Below, one piece after another: positions 1 through 12,000 of a stretch of 64,000 bases of DNA (position 1 is the stretch's first letter; each line of letters begins with the position of its first letter). A program made the translations under genes and the position numbers. The notes under the pieces are model-generated. The model was not told the DNA's origin, ran no database searches, and saw nothing but the letters and a program-made list of their open reading frames with translations. Source of the DNA: Dermacentor variabilis (taxonomy: Eukaryota; Arthropoda; Arachnida; Ixodida; Ixodidae). The stretch covers positions 66,901,639 through 66,965,638 of the forward strand of contig NC_134577.1 of NCBI RefSeq assembly GCF_050947875.1. Reading direction: 5' to 3'.

Positions 1-149
1 TTGAGTGGGGGACGAGAATTTGAGGCAGCGTTCATGGGGACCCGCGACTCCACATCCATGTTCGATGCGTTATACGACTCCCGAGTTACTGCGACCAGCC
101 AGATTTGATTCCTTGTCAGGGAAATAAGACCTAACATTTTCCGTACTCC

Positions 150-850
150 CCATTGGCAAATTTGAACAGGTTGAGGTCAGATACCGCATTATGTTGTTGT
201 CATTGCAAAAGTGTACGTACAGAAGTGCCGCAGCAGCTGCATTAACTGTGCACGGAAACAATTCGCGATGCACAATCAGCTACACTTTCAACGAGCCGTT
301 CCATGACCTTAGCCATCGACTTTTCTACCACAGCTGCAGTCACGCGCTACAACACCAGCGTAGCCACCTGATCTTTCCTCTACAACTGCAGTAGCCTCTC
401 TACGGGAGCAAAGCCTCTTGTCCAGTGCTTCAAGAATTTGAACTTCTTGTGCTCGTGAAAGGACAGTCGGAGTTATTAGCTTGATGGGCTCCTTCACATA
501 GGCAACACTTCTCTGAGTGAGTCCACGCACTCATTGCGCGGATGGCCCGAAATGTCCTCCTCGTACATGCCAGCTATATAGATGAGGCGGATGAATGTGT
601 TCGCGTTGACGGGTCCAAACGAGGAACATTTTAGTAGATATGCTACACATGCCTCGTCTGGCGATCTGAAGACGATGCCTCCTTGTCCAAATTGGCGAAC
701 GTCTGTGATGTGCAGATGTATTGAGTCGCAGTTTTAAGATCCGCCTGAATTGCTTGCGGTTTCTTGATTCGAATGGAGCCGCCATTGAAAGGTACCAGAG
801 CCACCAGAATGGTGCTCTCTCCACTACGAAAGAAGGTTTCTAGGGGCGTT
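150..850 (-). mobile_element. Degenerate LINE ORF1 (gag-like) fragment
   Basis: Read on the minus strand, pieces in different frames resemble the ORF1 nucleic-acid-binding protein of tick non-LTR retrotransposons. They are DVRQFGQGGIVFRSPDEAC followed by VAYLLKCSSFGPVN, a zinc-knuckle-like CLCEGAHQANNSDCP, and AQEVQILEALDKRLCSRREA. Frameshifts and stops break it in several places, so it is a dead remnant. Any ORF2 would lie left of the window. Confidence 0.55.
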
Positions 851-1200
851 TGATCAGGAAGGACAGAAGCTGACCAGGTGCAGCGCCCCTGGAGAAGTGA
901 GCTGTTCCGTCATGACAGGCTGACTGTCTTACTTAAAACAGCACAGCCTACTGTAGCTTATTGCCAAGAATTGCCGAACACCCCACACTTACGTGACCAC
1001 GAGGCAGATCAGCGGAGACGTCACGTAGATCGAACGCCGAAATCGTTGACCACCGTCGAAAGGCAGAAAGAACGGCCGATAGGATAGTATAGAAGGACCG
1101 CGCGAAACAACCTTTTCTTCTTCTTTCTTTCTTTCCGCGAGCGTCGTCGTCTTCTGTACTGTCCTCTGCTTCGTCTCTGGCTAGGCTTGGTAATAATATA

Positions 1201-1772
1201 CAATTGAAACTCGATTTAACCAAGTGATGACTACGCTTGAATTATTTCGTTAAATCGGGAAGTTCGGAAAATCGAGTAACGGATTTTTCGGTCCTTCGAA
1301 ATCTAAAATTCTAACGTAGCGGCACCCAAAAGGTACCGCGGCATTGTAATTGCCGCCAAACCACTCCTTGGAGTGTAAAAAGTCCGCGAAGGGGGGGGGG
1401 GGAATACCGTCGCCCCTAGCGCCATCTTGTACGTAAGAAAGCTACAGCAACTGCTGAGTCCGCTGTTCCGTGCATGGGAGCGGCGTGCAGCCTTGCCAAA
1501 ATAAGGCTGGGGCCGTGACTAGCTGCCTAGATCGTTAGAACGCACGCTGGAAGAAAAACCCGTCTGCATCGCAATTAGAAAGAAACCACAGCTTTTTTTG
1601 TTCATTTATTTACGGAAAAGCTTCGTTAAATCGAGTTTAATGCAAGTTACCGTTTAGTTAATTCGGGTTGATGACAACATTGAACCTTATGGGTACTTGC
1701 TGGGGAATGGAAATTTGTTCGTTAGACCGAGAACTTCGCAAAATCGGGTTTCGTTAGATAGAGTTTTAACTG
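1201..1772. mobile_element. 572-bp non-autonomous TIR element (mariner/pogo-like)
   Basis: The left end CAATTGAAACTCGATTTAAC and the inverted right end CAGTTAAAACTCTATCTAAC match at 16 of 20 positions. The left side is preceded by TA. On the right the expected TA reads CA. More TTCGTTAAATCGAG-like words lie inside. It has no transposase coding. The size, ends and TA site suggest a MITE of the Tc1/mariner-pogo group. Confidence 0.6.
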
Positions 1773-3500
1773 CAGTTTGATGTCTATAATCCATCTCACA
1801 ACTACCTCGCAGCACTATATGCCGAAGGAAGGTACGATCGAGGCGTACACAGGCAATACCCTTGCGCAGCGGTGTACAGTTCCGGGCATAAAACTGACTG
1901 ATTATTGGCTGTACTAGAGAGTTTTATTTTTGCTCGCTACATTATTTGGCACAATGATACGTGACATATATGGCATGGCCTTTGCGCGTACCCGTCGTAT
2001 ACCGAGTTACCGCCGGTAACCGTTATAGCCACCGTGATCTTCGATCTGTATTCGCGCTTAATTTTGTTACTGGCTCTCCGCCCTGTCAGCAAGAAATAAG
2101 TGGTGAAATCTGTCATCGCCAAGTTTCATCTCAAGCTGAGGTCAAGTCATTAGGTATGTTTTGCCGTAATTATTGAGATCTGCTGTTTGTTCTCACGCTG
2201 CTAGGACTACAGAGACGGCGCCGAGCCGTAAAACTGGTTTGATTTCTAGTTAGTAGATGGGGCCACACCATTAACAGTGCTGATGCGTTGACTATGCAAA
2301 ACGCTATAAAGGCTAATTGTTCACTGCATCGTTAACTTACTGCTCCGCTCTAGTATGGTACGTGATGACGGCAGCGAGCAAACGCCAGGTATAGACGCCG
2401 AGCAGATGCTGTACCGCAGGTGAGGGCGTTCGCCCTTACTGCTTGCTAAGGAGGCTGCAAGGCGCAGGGCAAGCGTACAGCAGAAGCGAAGCGCCCTTGT
2501 CGCATTCATGTAAACGAAGCTTATGGTTATGGCGTCAAAACATTTTTTTTGTCAACCCGCCAACCTTATATGGAGCATGTAGCGACAGAATGGCAAGCAG
2601 ACGCTGATCACATCTCGAGGAATTCGTGTAGCTTCCACAGTGCTGCAAGGAACTTCTGAGATAAAGTATAGATGAATTGAAAGCTTGCAAAAGGGATTCC
2701 AGTGCTTTAAAACGTGCTACACAAGCTAAGGCCTTGTCCGCGGAACTCTTTCCAAACTGCAAAGCTAGCTTTTTTGCGTGGTACGGCGGCAGCATAATGG
2801 TGGTGCGAAGGATACGTACGCAGTCAGTTCGAAGCTGTATGCGTAATTATCTTTTGGAACTCACGACACACTCACGGGCAACATTTGAGAGTCAAAATTA
2901 ATGGTAATCGTTCTGTCGTCGAACGTTGCAGTGATTTCCAGTTTCTAAAAAGCGCAGAAGCGAATCTTACAATGTAAACAACGAAATTGTTGTGAACTTT
3001 ATGAACTGTGTAAACAATGAGACTTAAATGTGCATGAGCTATGCGTTTTGTTACTGTGTGAAAAAGGAAACAGGAGCGCGGCTACTTAACGAGAGAGCAG
3101 CGGACTACACGCGACATTTTTCACTTTTGGATCCAAGGGAACAATGAAAGCCTTGCGACATCCCTGTCACTGTGTTCGCGAAAATCATCAACTATGCACA
3201 ACACAACAATCGTCACAACAACCGCCGTTCTAATTACTACGCCGTTTCAGTCAACCGCAGAATAGCAGACGAACAGCTCACAAAAGCGACGCCAACGGCC
3301 TACGGTTGAACGAGAGTGGGCGCAGGCGAATCCCATACAAGTCGATTGACTGTGCCCGTCTGGAGTCCAGAGTAGGTCGTGGTTTCAACCTGTTTCAACA
3401 AGCACGAGCCAAGTACGAGCCGAGTACGCTCGAGTCTGCGCAGCCATTGGCACAACCATCGTCTCCCCTATTTCAGCTGTGCGGGTTGTTGTTTACTTGT
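1773..3500. other. Non-coding sequence with no assigned feature
   Basis: Short open frames occur on both strands but none has family resemblance or matching splice signals. GC content rises toward 3300-3650, which could mark the 5' end of ERCC8, but no TATA box or clear promoter element is seen. Confidence 0.4.
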
Positions 3501-3501
3501 T

Positions 3502-3663
3502 ATGCAGTTTCTACAACGGCGCGTATTTTTCAGACGTCTCCCGGCTGTTTCGTCGCACTGTAGAGACCGAAACGACACAGTGTCGAGTTTTTGTGTTCCG
3601 AGAGCACGGACAAGTGTTCACCGCACGCGATACCGACGCGAAGCTGCTTCACCCTTGCAATCT
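3502..3663 (+). CDS. Candidate first exon of ERCC8 (tentative)
   Basis: An ATG at 3502 opens with MQFLQRR, loosely like the MLxFLxxR start of CSA proteins. An overlapping +1 frame reads SRLFRR..VETE and ends ARDTDAKLLHP, loosely like the RRxExxRR..RDVxRIH segment of CSA. That second frame ends at a strong donor (ct|gtgagat) in phase 2, which is exactly the phase needed by the exon at 5952. Against it: the two resemblances lie in different frames, no ATG opens the second frame, and about 14 residues of the first propeller blade would still be missing. A frameshift, an extra small exon, or plain coincidence are all possible. Confidence 0.3.
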
Positions 3664-4204
3664 GTGAGATGCCGGTTATGGACGGACGCTTCAAACCGTG
3701 CTGCTGATTGACGTGATGTGTCATCGAGTTATTGCGATTGGACGATAGGTGATAGCAGTGAGAAAATGTATTTGAAAGCAGATGGTGTAATCTAAAGTGT
3801 GCGAAAAGCTGTGAAATCAGAAGTATTGCAGTGACGCTACGTGATCTTGCTTCCTCGCTACGATGCTTGACCATCGCGTTGAGTGTGGCATCGTGTCTCG
3901 AGCCGCCTTCAAAGCGTCTCAAAGGGAGCGACGGCTTCAGAGCATCCAGCTGAGCCGTCACCAGGATCTCGAACCTTTTCACGGTTCGGGAGTCAACTGC
4001 CTGTCGCTGGATCCCGTTGAGGGCCGGTTGTAAGCTTGCTTTGATCTTTCCATACCTTCCCAGAAGTGTGCTTAATAAAATTGGACAAATGTGGGCTATG
4101 TACTTCAGCGCTGGCGTCAATATGTTTTCGGCTTTACCCTTCCTGGCAGCTGTAGTTGCGGTGTTTTGTAGCATTCGGTCGCCGGCAACATACGAGTCAT
4201 GCGT

Positions 4205-4515
4205 CATCGACATCCTATTTTATCCCCAATGTAGGACAAAGCCCTCTCACAGTGACCTCTGATTAGGCCTGTCTAGCGTCAGCAACCGCCATCCTACGCT
4301 TACCAATCGCCCGATCTTGTCGTGAACCTTCGGTGCCCTCATCTGCATATTTCTTTACTTGGCACCCACTTTGTTACTGCCACCAGTTTGCTAATCTGTA
4401 CGGCCGTCTTATGTCTCTTAATGTTACGCCTATCACGCCCATATATTTAATTTTGTAAAGTTTCTTTATTGCCCTCCAAGTTTTGACCAAATGTGTTCGC
4501 AGTACTGGCAGAGTG
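4205..4515 (-). mobile_element. Old RTE-type LINE 3' fragment
   Basis: On the minus strand the frame ends with RTHLVKTWRAIKKLYK and GVIGVTLRDIRR. This matches in degraded form the RTTQRAMERRMxGVTLRDKKR segment of the RTE copies at 27 kb and 51 kb. The + strand text cccaatgtaggacaaagccc parallels the cccactgcagggcaaaggcc end of the 51-kb copy. Confidence 0.55.
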
Positions 4516-5951
4516 CTCTGGTGAACTAGAATGAACGAGAAGCTTTGCTTCTCGTTCATTCGAAGGCACATTGAAAACCATTTCGCTTGGAAATATTCGT
4601 GATGTCCTTTAATCTGCCAAAAACGCCACACTTTTTAGGAAACGTGTCGAAGGGACCTTCGAATTGCTGTGTTTACCATGAAATCCTAAATCATTGTCAC
4701 CCTCTCTTTGAGCGTAGTTTCTTATGAGAAGGGTGTCCAATGTCTTGCCCTAAGAGAAGGAATCATTGGCAAGCCAAACAAGAAGAATTAGTGACAGCAC
4801 CACGCTATCACTGTAAGCAGTGCGAGGTTGAGAAAATAGGTTAAAGTTAGGTTGAGGCACAATTATGCAGTTTCGTGAGATGTTTGCTGTTCATACGAAT
4901 GGAATTGAAGCAGCTGGGAGTTTTAGACTAAGAGTGCTATTGTGGATGGTGTCAGACTCTGCCGTTTTGGTGTTTTGAGCCAATCGGAAAGGGAGCAGCC
5001 TGCCAATCAGAGCTGACAAAGTGGCAAATTTTGCAATATGGCAGCACTTGGCAGTGTCCACAAAACGTTACAAGAGGCAGCCTGAGCTTGGGAGCTCCTC
5101 TCATAATACAGGGGAAGCAGAGATCACTTTTCTCGGCAACCACACTGCATTGATTTTGTTTGGTTTGTTGCATGTAAAAGGAGTTCATTGTAAGAAGGGT
5201 ATTTCTAATTTAGGCCTTAAGTAAAAAAGAAGAATGCTTGAAAATTGCTTAATAAATTTATAAATCAAGTATCAAGTTCACAACTCTCTAGCTCAGCAAT
5301 GAATTAGGATACGACAATTCTGTAAACTGCACCTAATAACACATGTAAACCAAACAATATTGATGCATCGCACACCATTGTGAAATATAGCACCAATTTG
5401 TGATTGGGAATTCTGCAAACCCTCGTAAACATTTTAACAATTTCACGTAAGCTCTAAGCTCACATATCAAATTTGTCTGCCTTAGCTGCTCTAATGGATG
5501 CAGTTTACAGAATAGAAAATCTTTTTTTTTTCTTTTTTTTCAGGGTTATGGACTTTTCTTTTCCGCAGACTTGCTGATTTTCGGCAATTTCTGTTAGAAG
5601 TACAACATTCTTAACTAAAATCCTGCTTTGCAGAGTTGCTATAAAGTTAACTTTGTCTCTGAAATGCAACAAATTTCATTCAAATTTGTCTGGCAGTTGT
5701 CTCGTCAAAGCATTTCTGCGTTTTACATGCATTTGAATTGGGAAATCGAAGTTGGCCCCGAGATAAAGCTTCGTCTTAAGGGATGGATTCAGCTTGCGTT
5801 TACCTTTCGAGCGCACGCCGCTTGGGTCCAAGCAAAGACCTAAGCAAGGTACAGGTTCTGGCGTACGTAAGCCACATCCAAAATTTTCTGATTACATTTC
5901 TGTGCTGCCCAGTTAAGAAAATGTTGATGGTGTTCAAATTTGCATATGCAG

Positions 5952-6053
5952 CCTCCTTTCGGGTGGTGCTGATGGGGGCCTCTGCATCCATGACCTGTAC
6001 TCTGATCTCGGCAAAATGAAGCGTACATGCAAGGCCATCTGCAAACTAACCAA
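5952..6053 (+). CDS. ERCC8: ERCC8 exon: end of first WD40 blade
   Basis: The acceptor is atatgcag|c and the donor is accaa|gtgagtg. The exon reads LLSGGADGGLCIHDLYSDL followed by KRTCKAICKLTK. This matches the LSGGSDG..LYDL...TCKAVC stretch of animal CSA. It starts with the third base of a codon and ends in phase 2. Confidence 0.85.
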
Positions 6054-9000
6054 GTGAGTGACTCTGATCTCCCTGTTATTCCCTGGTCTCCCTATCCTGT
6101 TTCATGGAAGGGCAATATGTACAGATGTTATTTGAATGGATATTCGTCACAGTTGGCCTGTGGCTATGGTCATTGTGCTGCTGAGAACGAAGGTTGTGGG
6201 TTCAATTCCCAGCCATGGCGGTCGCATTTCGGTGGTAGCAAAATGCAAAAATGCCCGCGTACTTAGATTTAGGTGCCCATTAAAGAACCACGGGTGGTCA
6301 ATCTCAATCTTGCAGTATTGGCACTTTGCATCAATGCTCACAATGTGGTGCTAAGTCACAGTGACTGCCAGTAGGAGCACAATGGAAATGCAGCTACGTA
6401 TTTTGATTTAGGTCCGTGGTAAATAGCTCTAGGTGGTCAAGGTTTGTCTGAAGCTGTCCACTGTGACATTTCCTACGGCCTTGGTGGTGTATCTTTGGGC
6501 TGTGAATCTCGTCAGCGATATTGCTTTTCGCACTTGTGCTGTCCCACTCGCAGCTAATTTCTTTGAAGCAATGCATTGAAACTGAAATGTTCCGCGCAGG
6601 CACGAGGCTCACATCTTCTCGGTCTCGTCGGTGCACTGGTACCCATGCGACACTGGCCTCTTCACATCTTCAGGCATGGACGGCACCCTTCGGATCTGGG
6701 ACACCAATTCGATGCAGCAGGCCGACTCCGTGCGCCTCGGTGAACTCATCTTCTGCCACCATGTTGAAACGGCACAACCTAACATTTTGGCTGGTGAGTC
6801 CCACTTTAAAGGATAAACACTGGAATAGATGGCCGGGCGCAATGAAAGGAGGAGAAGAGGGATGGCTCATCGCCAATTTGCGTTACTTACCCACACTTCA
6901 GGGCACTAAATTTCCGTAAACAAAACCAGGCAGGCCAAGCTGGTTTCCACTGTGTCTACACAACAAGCCCTAGGAGCTAATATCTGTCATCATGGTCACT
7001 CCACATTTAATACAAGATTCAATTTGTTTGAGGATGTTGTAGCACATTGTTTCTTGTACCTGTGAAACAAACAAACAAGCAAAAATGCTCATAGTCGTCA
7101 CTCCAACATGCATGCTTTTATGCATATTAAGCTGCACCATTGTGCAAGACTCGCAGATGAATAAAATTGTAACTTATTGTTCAGAAAATTAGTAATTAGG
7201 CCGAGAATGATGCTTAACAATAGACAGCTTTTGTACAACTAACTCTTAAGCTGGCTTCCCTGACAAGCTGAACCGCTTGTCAGGGATTGTGTCGATCGTG
7301 TCTGCTAAGTATTACATCACTACGCGCCACGGAAAGAGCTGAAATTTTAAACCGAGCACCGTTTTCTTTTGTCCTCGCGAGCGCCACGCTCCAAGCCGGA
7401 GGGTGGACGTATATGTGCAAGTGCACCTACGTACATGTGCCTGTGCTGTAACAGCGCTCTTGGTGACCCGTGACTACGAGAATTATTCAAGGCAACATCG
7501 GTTATTTGGGTAATATGTTGCTAGAATAGATGAATTAAAGCTTAGAGAAATAATAAAACACACAAACCGAATGTCTGCATGTATTTGTTTTGCTTTGCAC
7601 CACAGCAAGAGAGATGTACTTCCGTTTCATCTGCTTATTGCCAGGCTGTGTAGCCGTGCACACTGACACTGAAACTATGTCATTTTCAACCGTGTTCCAG
7701 CGTGGGATCATGCTCTGTGATCTGCTTGTGCTTGCCTCAGTATTCATGTAGCACTGACTTATACCTCTAGTCAGGTGTTCTCGTGCACAGCGCACAAAAT
7801 CGTTGGCTGTGTGAAATGAGATAAGCACAACAGCTTGCACGCACCATTGTCACCGGAAGTGTTCTGCACAGCAAAAAAAAAAAAGCAAGGGAAAAAAAAA
7901 TAAAGTAGGGGCCTGTGATATATACACCACGCAAACCTCGAGCTCTGGTATGGGAAAACGCAGGGAAGGAATTTCGCTTGCGGAGGCTAGACGGGGCAAG
8001 TGGAACGAGTCTCTCTCGGCAGTGGTGCTCGCCTGCTGAAATCATGGGTTCATAGCACTGAAATTTTTATCTCGGCTATTAATGAACCAATTTGAAAAAC
8101 TCTTACTGCAGAATGCTCCTGAGAGGGCATGTAACAAGTTCCAGCGTATAACCAAAATTTGATATGTGCGCCAGTGAGGCCCACTCTCTTATGTTCTCTT
8201 ATGTTCAGTGCAGTTGTGTATAGCTGAACTTTCAGCTAGACGAGCAGATTTCCAAAGGCTCTTTATGTTTGTATTGAAGGCAGTCTAGTGTACATGGAAC
8301 AGTAGGGCAGGCAAAAATAAAAAGTGGGAGAGGTCATAGTATTTTTTTATGATCAATAGTTTGCAGTAATGTCTTACGCACAACCATGCAATGCCTGTGC
8401 ATAGTTCTACATAGTCCAGTAATCTATCCTTAATAAAATATTTCTTGCACACATGAGCAGGTAGTTGTTTTGCACTTTTCTTCCTGGTCTGCATGTTGCA
8501 AGACGTCTAACCTGTTTTTTTGCAGTATATCATCTTCATTTGTTTGAAGTGCACTGTCTGCTGTGAGTTTAGATTTCTCTTGTTCATCACATTTCATTTA
8601 GGTTGCACTTGTTAAATGTTATTCAGCATCTTTAGCAGACTGATTAGTGCTCTTGTTTCTTCTCTCTCTTCTCTACCCATTCGTACAAATTTATTTGTCT
8701 TTCTTTCCTCTGCCTTTATGATCATCCCGTCCTTTTTGAGGCAGAAAAGTGGCATGCCCTACTGGAAGTAATTGCCAGCCTGTTTCGGACTCTTTTCTTT
8801 ATGTTTTTTGCTCATCTTTTGTTCTTCTGTGACTAAACTTGCAGTCATTGGTTTGATGAAAGAAGCGTGCAAGTGGTCCCCCTTTTTTTCAGTGGGATAC
8901 AAGAAGCCCTGGATAGTGCTGGCTGACATGCGAACGGGCAGCTCGTGCCAGCAGCTTCGGGGCCATGCAGGAAGTGTGCTTGCAGTTCGCTGGAGTCCTC

Positions 9001-12000
9001 ATACGCCGGGACTCTTGGCCTCTGGATCCCGAGATGGTTCAGTAAGCTCGTCCACTTCCCATTCGGCCCTTGTCCCATCGCTAGCATTGTGGCAAGAAGG
9101 CCCCTTCTAACTTGGGATTTCTTGTAAATTCACGTACAGTAATCCCTCGTTATAACGAAATCGCTTTACTCGAAATATTGCTTTATCTGAAGATTTTTCC
9201 CGGTTCCGACCCAAACGCATGCATTTTAAGCCTCATTACTCGAAGCGCACAAAGAGCTCGACCCGCTTAGAGCGAAGTGGCAAGAGGAGGCATCGCCGCC
9301 GCTTGGCAGAGGCGAACTTTTGCGCGTGCAGTGTCAAATTAATACCACCAACGAATTAGTCTCATGCAGGCACAGAACAGGCCTCAAGAGTACAAAACCC
9401 ACGACCGAAGACCGCCTAGTAGCGGGTACCAGGGGAGTGCAGAGTGCTCCCAGCTATTTACTGCAGAGTGAATGGAAGATGCCAAATTTCATGGCGCAGT
9501 GCGCCCGAACCGTTAATCTTGGTCGCAGTCGCATTGCTGGTGTCCCCTGTGATAGAATCCACACAGAAATAATGTTTTCCTGATGCTTTGCGATGCCAGA
9601 AAATTGAAAGTGGATGCCAAAAAGTGGCCAAAAGACTGCGGGCAGACTTGCGCCGTATGGGGTACACTCGATGTGCAATGTTTTGCCACTCTAAAGAGCA
9701 CCTATGATGCTGAACCGTGCCGAAAAGCACAAAAGAAGTGTCCCTCCGATTATAAGTGACATGTTCAACTTGAGGAGGTACGTTAGGAAACCGGGAAAAC
9801 ATCTTTGGGAAAGCTGGTCTACGAATTTGATCGCCACTTGCCATAATCGCCCTGAACCACAATAAAACACTGCCCATAGCTTCGTTGCACTTTTGACAGA
9901 TAACTTGTCGGAAACACGAAAAATCCGAACATTACTAGCGGCAAGTCAAGCTGTCAACATGGTGAGTCAACGCAAGCTGGTGTTGCCCCAGCGATTTTCT
10001 CGAGCCAGTCATTCTTGATTTTCCTAGACATTTGTCAATGGTGCGGACACGACACTTGCGACCACGTGCGACCAACACTTGAACTGTAGAAATAGCACAA
10101 TGTCGTCGACATCAGTGCGCCGAAAAGCTCTCGTTTTGAAAACTTCACGGCTGGACACCTCGGGAAAAAATTGCCCAGTGATCATGCAAAGCCCCTACTG
10201 CAAAACCGTTCAAGTTTTCACGATCGCACTGTATACCCACAATGAGCGGCTAATCGTTCTTTGAGCACAACAAACACGACCTCAGACTGGAGCCATGGCA
10301 TTTGCGGTGCTTTCCAGCACGATACTCTCATAGTCTTCCGTGACCTCAGCACCCACCCTATAAAAGTGGCCACTGCCTTCTCCTCCTCATTCACTCTCTA
10401 GTCTGCAAGCCGTATGGACGCCAGTCACTCCTTTCACTCGCCTTCATGTTAACTCCTTGCCTCCTCGCTGCCAGTTTCGACGTCGCTGCACCTCCCAAGC
10501 TGTCCTCTTCCTGCCTGCCCTCCCGAGCACAATCTTGCACCCACGTGTGCTCTTCCGCGGTTCTTGCTTCTTGGTCTCCACAACTCCGAACTCCTCTCTT
10601 CCACTACACGTGAAGCCAATGACAAGCCCGCTGTAGCAATCGTCGCCATCAGCATTGCACACTGACGAGGAAAGCGAGATGCCCTGATGACATTTTGAAG
10701 CTTCTGCATCGCCCGCCATGTTCAGTCACATTCGCTGATGGTGCGTGTGTTTCGATCCGTGCTGCAGGCCATATGATTGTGTGCTATTCAGAGTGCTTTG
10801 TTAGGCGCACCTCACATGTGCTTTTGTGGTCTACAGTAATAAATGGCTCCTTCAGTCTCCGGGCGAAAGCATCTGACTATGAAGCAGAAAGTTCTGCTGA
10901 TAAAAGAAGTGGAAAAAGGCGGCCGACAGAAAACTGACATAGCTAAGAAATACGGCATACCGCTGTCTACTTTATCAACTCTATTGAAAAACAACGAAGC
11001 TGTGCTGGACGGCTTTGAAAAGAGATTCTAGGCAAAGAGAAAGAGGAAACGTGATTCAAAATACACCGAACTAGAATGTGCACTTCTACAGTGGCTGAAG
11101 AACACCAGGAGTGCAAATCTCCCCGTACACGGACCTGCACTTCCTGCAAAATCCGAAGCTCTCTCCCTCCAAATGGGCCATACAGATTTCAAGTGCAGCA
11201 ATGACTGGCTTGAGCGGTTCAAGAAATGATACGGCGTGACCTCGAAGTCAATCGTTGGCGAAAGCGCAGCCGTGAACCATGACACTGTAGACGTATGACG
11301 CCAACATCGGCTCTAAGCTCTACTGGAAAAGTATGAAGACAAAGACATCCACAAACTAGATGAGGCTGCATTCTTCTATAAGACGCTACCGAATCGCACA
11401 TTCACTCCTGATGGTGGATCCTCATCTGGAGGAAAACAGAGCAAGGAGCGTGTCACGGTGCTGTTTGGTGCCAATGCAACAGGCCAGGACAAGCTTCTTT
11501 TGTTGATGCCGGGGAAGGTGGAGAAGCAGCGGTGCTTCCGAAATGCGACTATTCCCAAGGAATGCCTCTACAGAAGTAGCAAGCGAGCATGGTTGACTGC
11601 TACAATTTTGAAGACTATGTGTGCCTTCTGGATAGATGGTTTGACGCAATTAATCGGCAAGTGCTTTTCATAATTCACAACTGTCCGAGCCACGGGAAGA
11701 TCGACAACCTCAAGACGATCGCTGTGGAATTTTTGCCTGCAAACACAACCGTGGTTTTGCAACCGATGGATCAAGGCCTCATTGAGACCACCCAGAAGCT
11801 GTACCGCAAGGCTCTTTTGCAGCGTATGCTCACAGCATATGATGCCAGCAAGAGGTACAATATTGATTTGCTTGGTGCGATCCATTTTCTGAACTTTTCA
11901 TGGAAAGAACTCGCACCTTCGAAGGTCGTCAACTGCTTTGCGCACGCCGGCTTTTTCAGCGCCGTCATCAGCGACCCTGACGATGACCAGACTTTCAGCG

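Noticed and set aside
3479..3667. Possible first exon of an MSH2 gene
   Set aside because: The resemblance is a short stretch with gaps and no further MSH2 exon follows in the window.
3530..4213. 227-residue open frame on the minus strand
   Set aside because: No family likeness, a mixed composition, and it overlaps the candidate ERCC8 5' region and the edge of a LINE relic.
5783..5846. ERCC8 exon reading GMDSACVYLSSARR before a donor at 5847
   Set aside because: It loosely resembles the missing first-blade segment, but the phase does not fit the exon at 5952 and the frame with the right phase has a stop.
9598..9880. A 139-residue minus-strand gene inside the Tigger leader
   Set aside because: No family likeness; the region is part of the transposon's non-coding leader.
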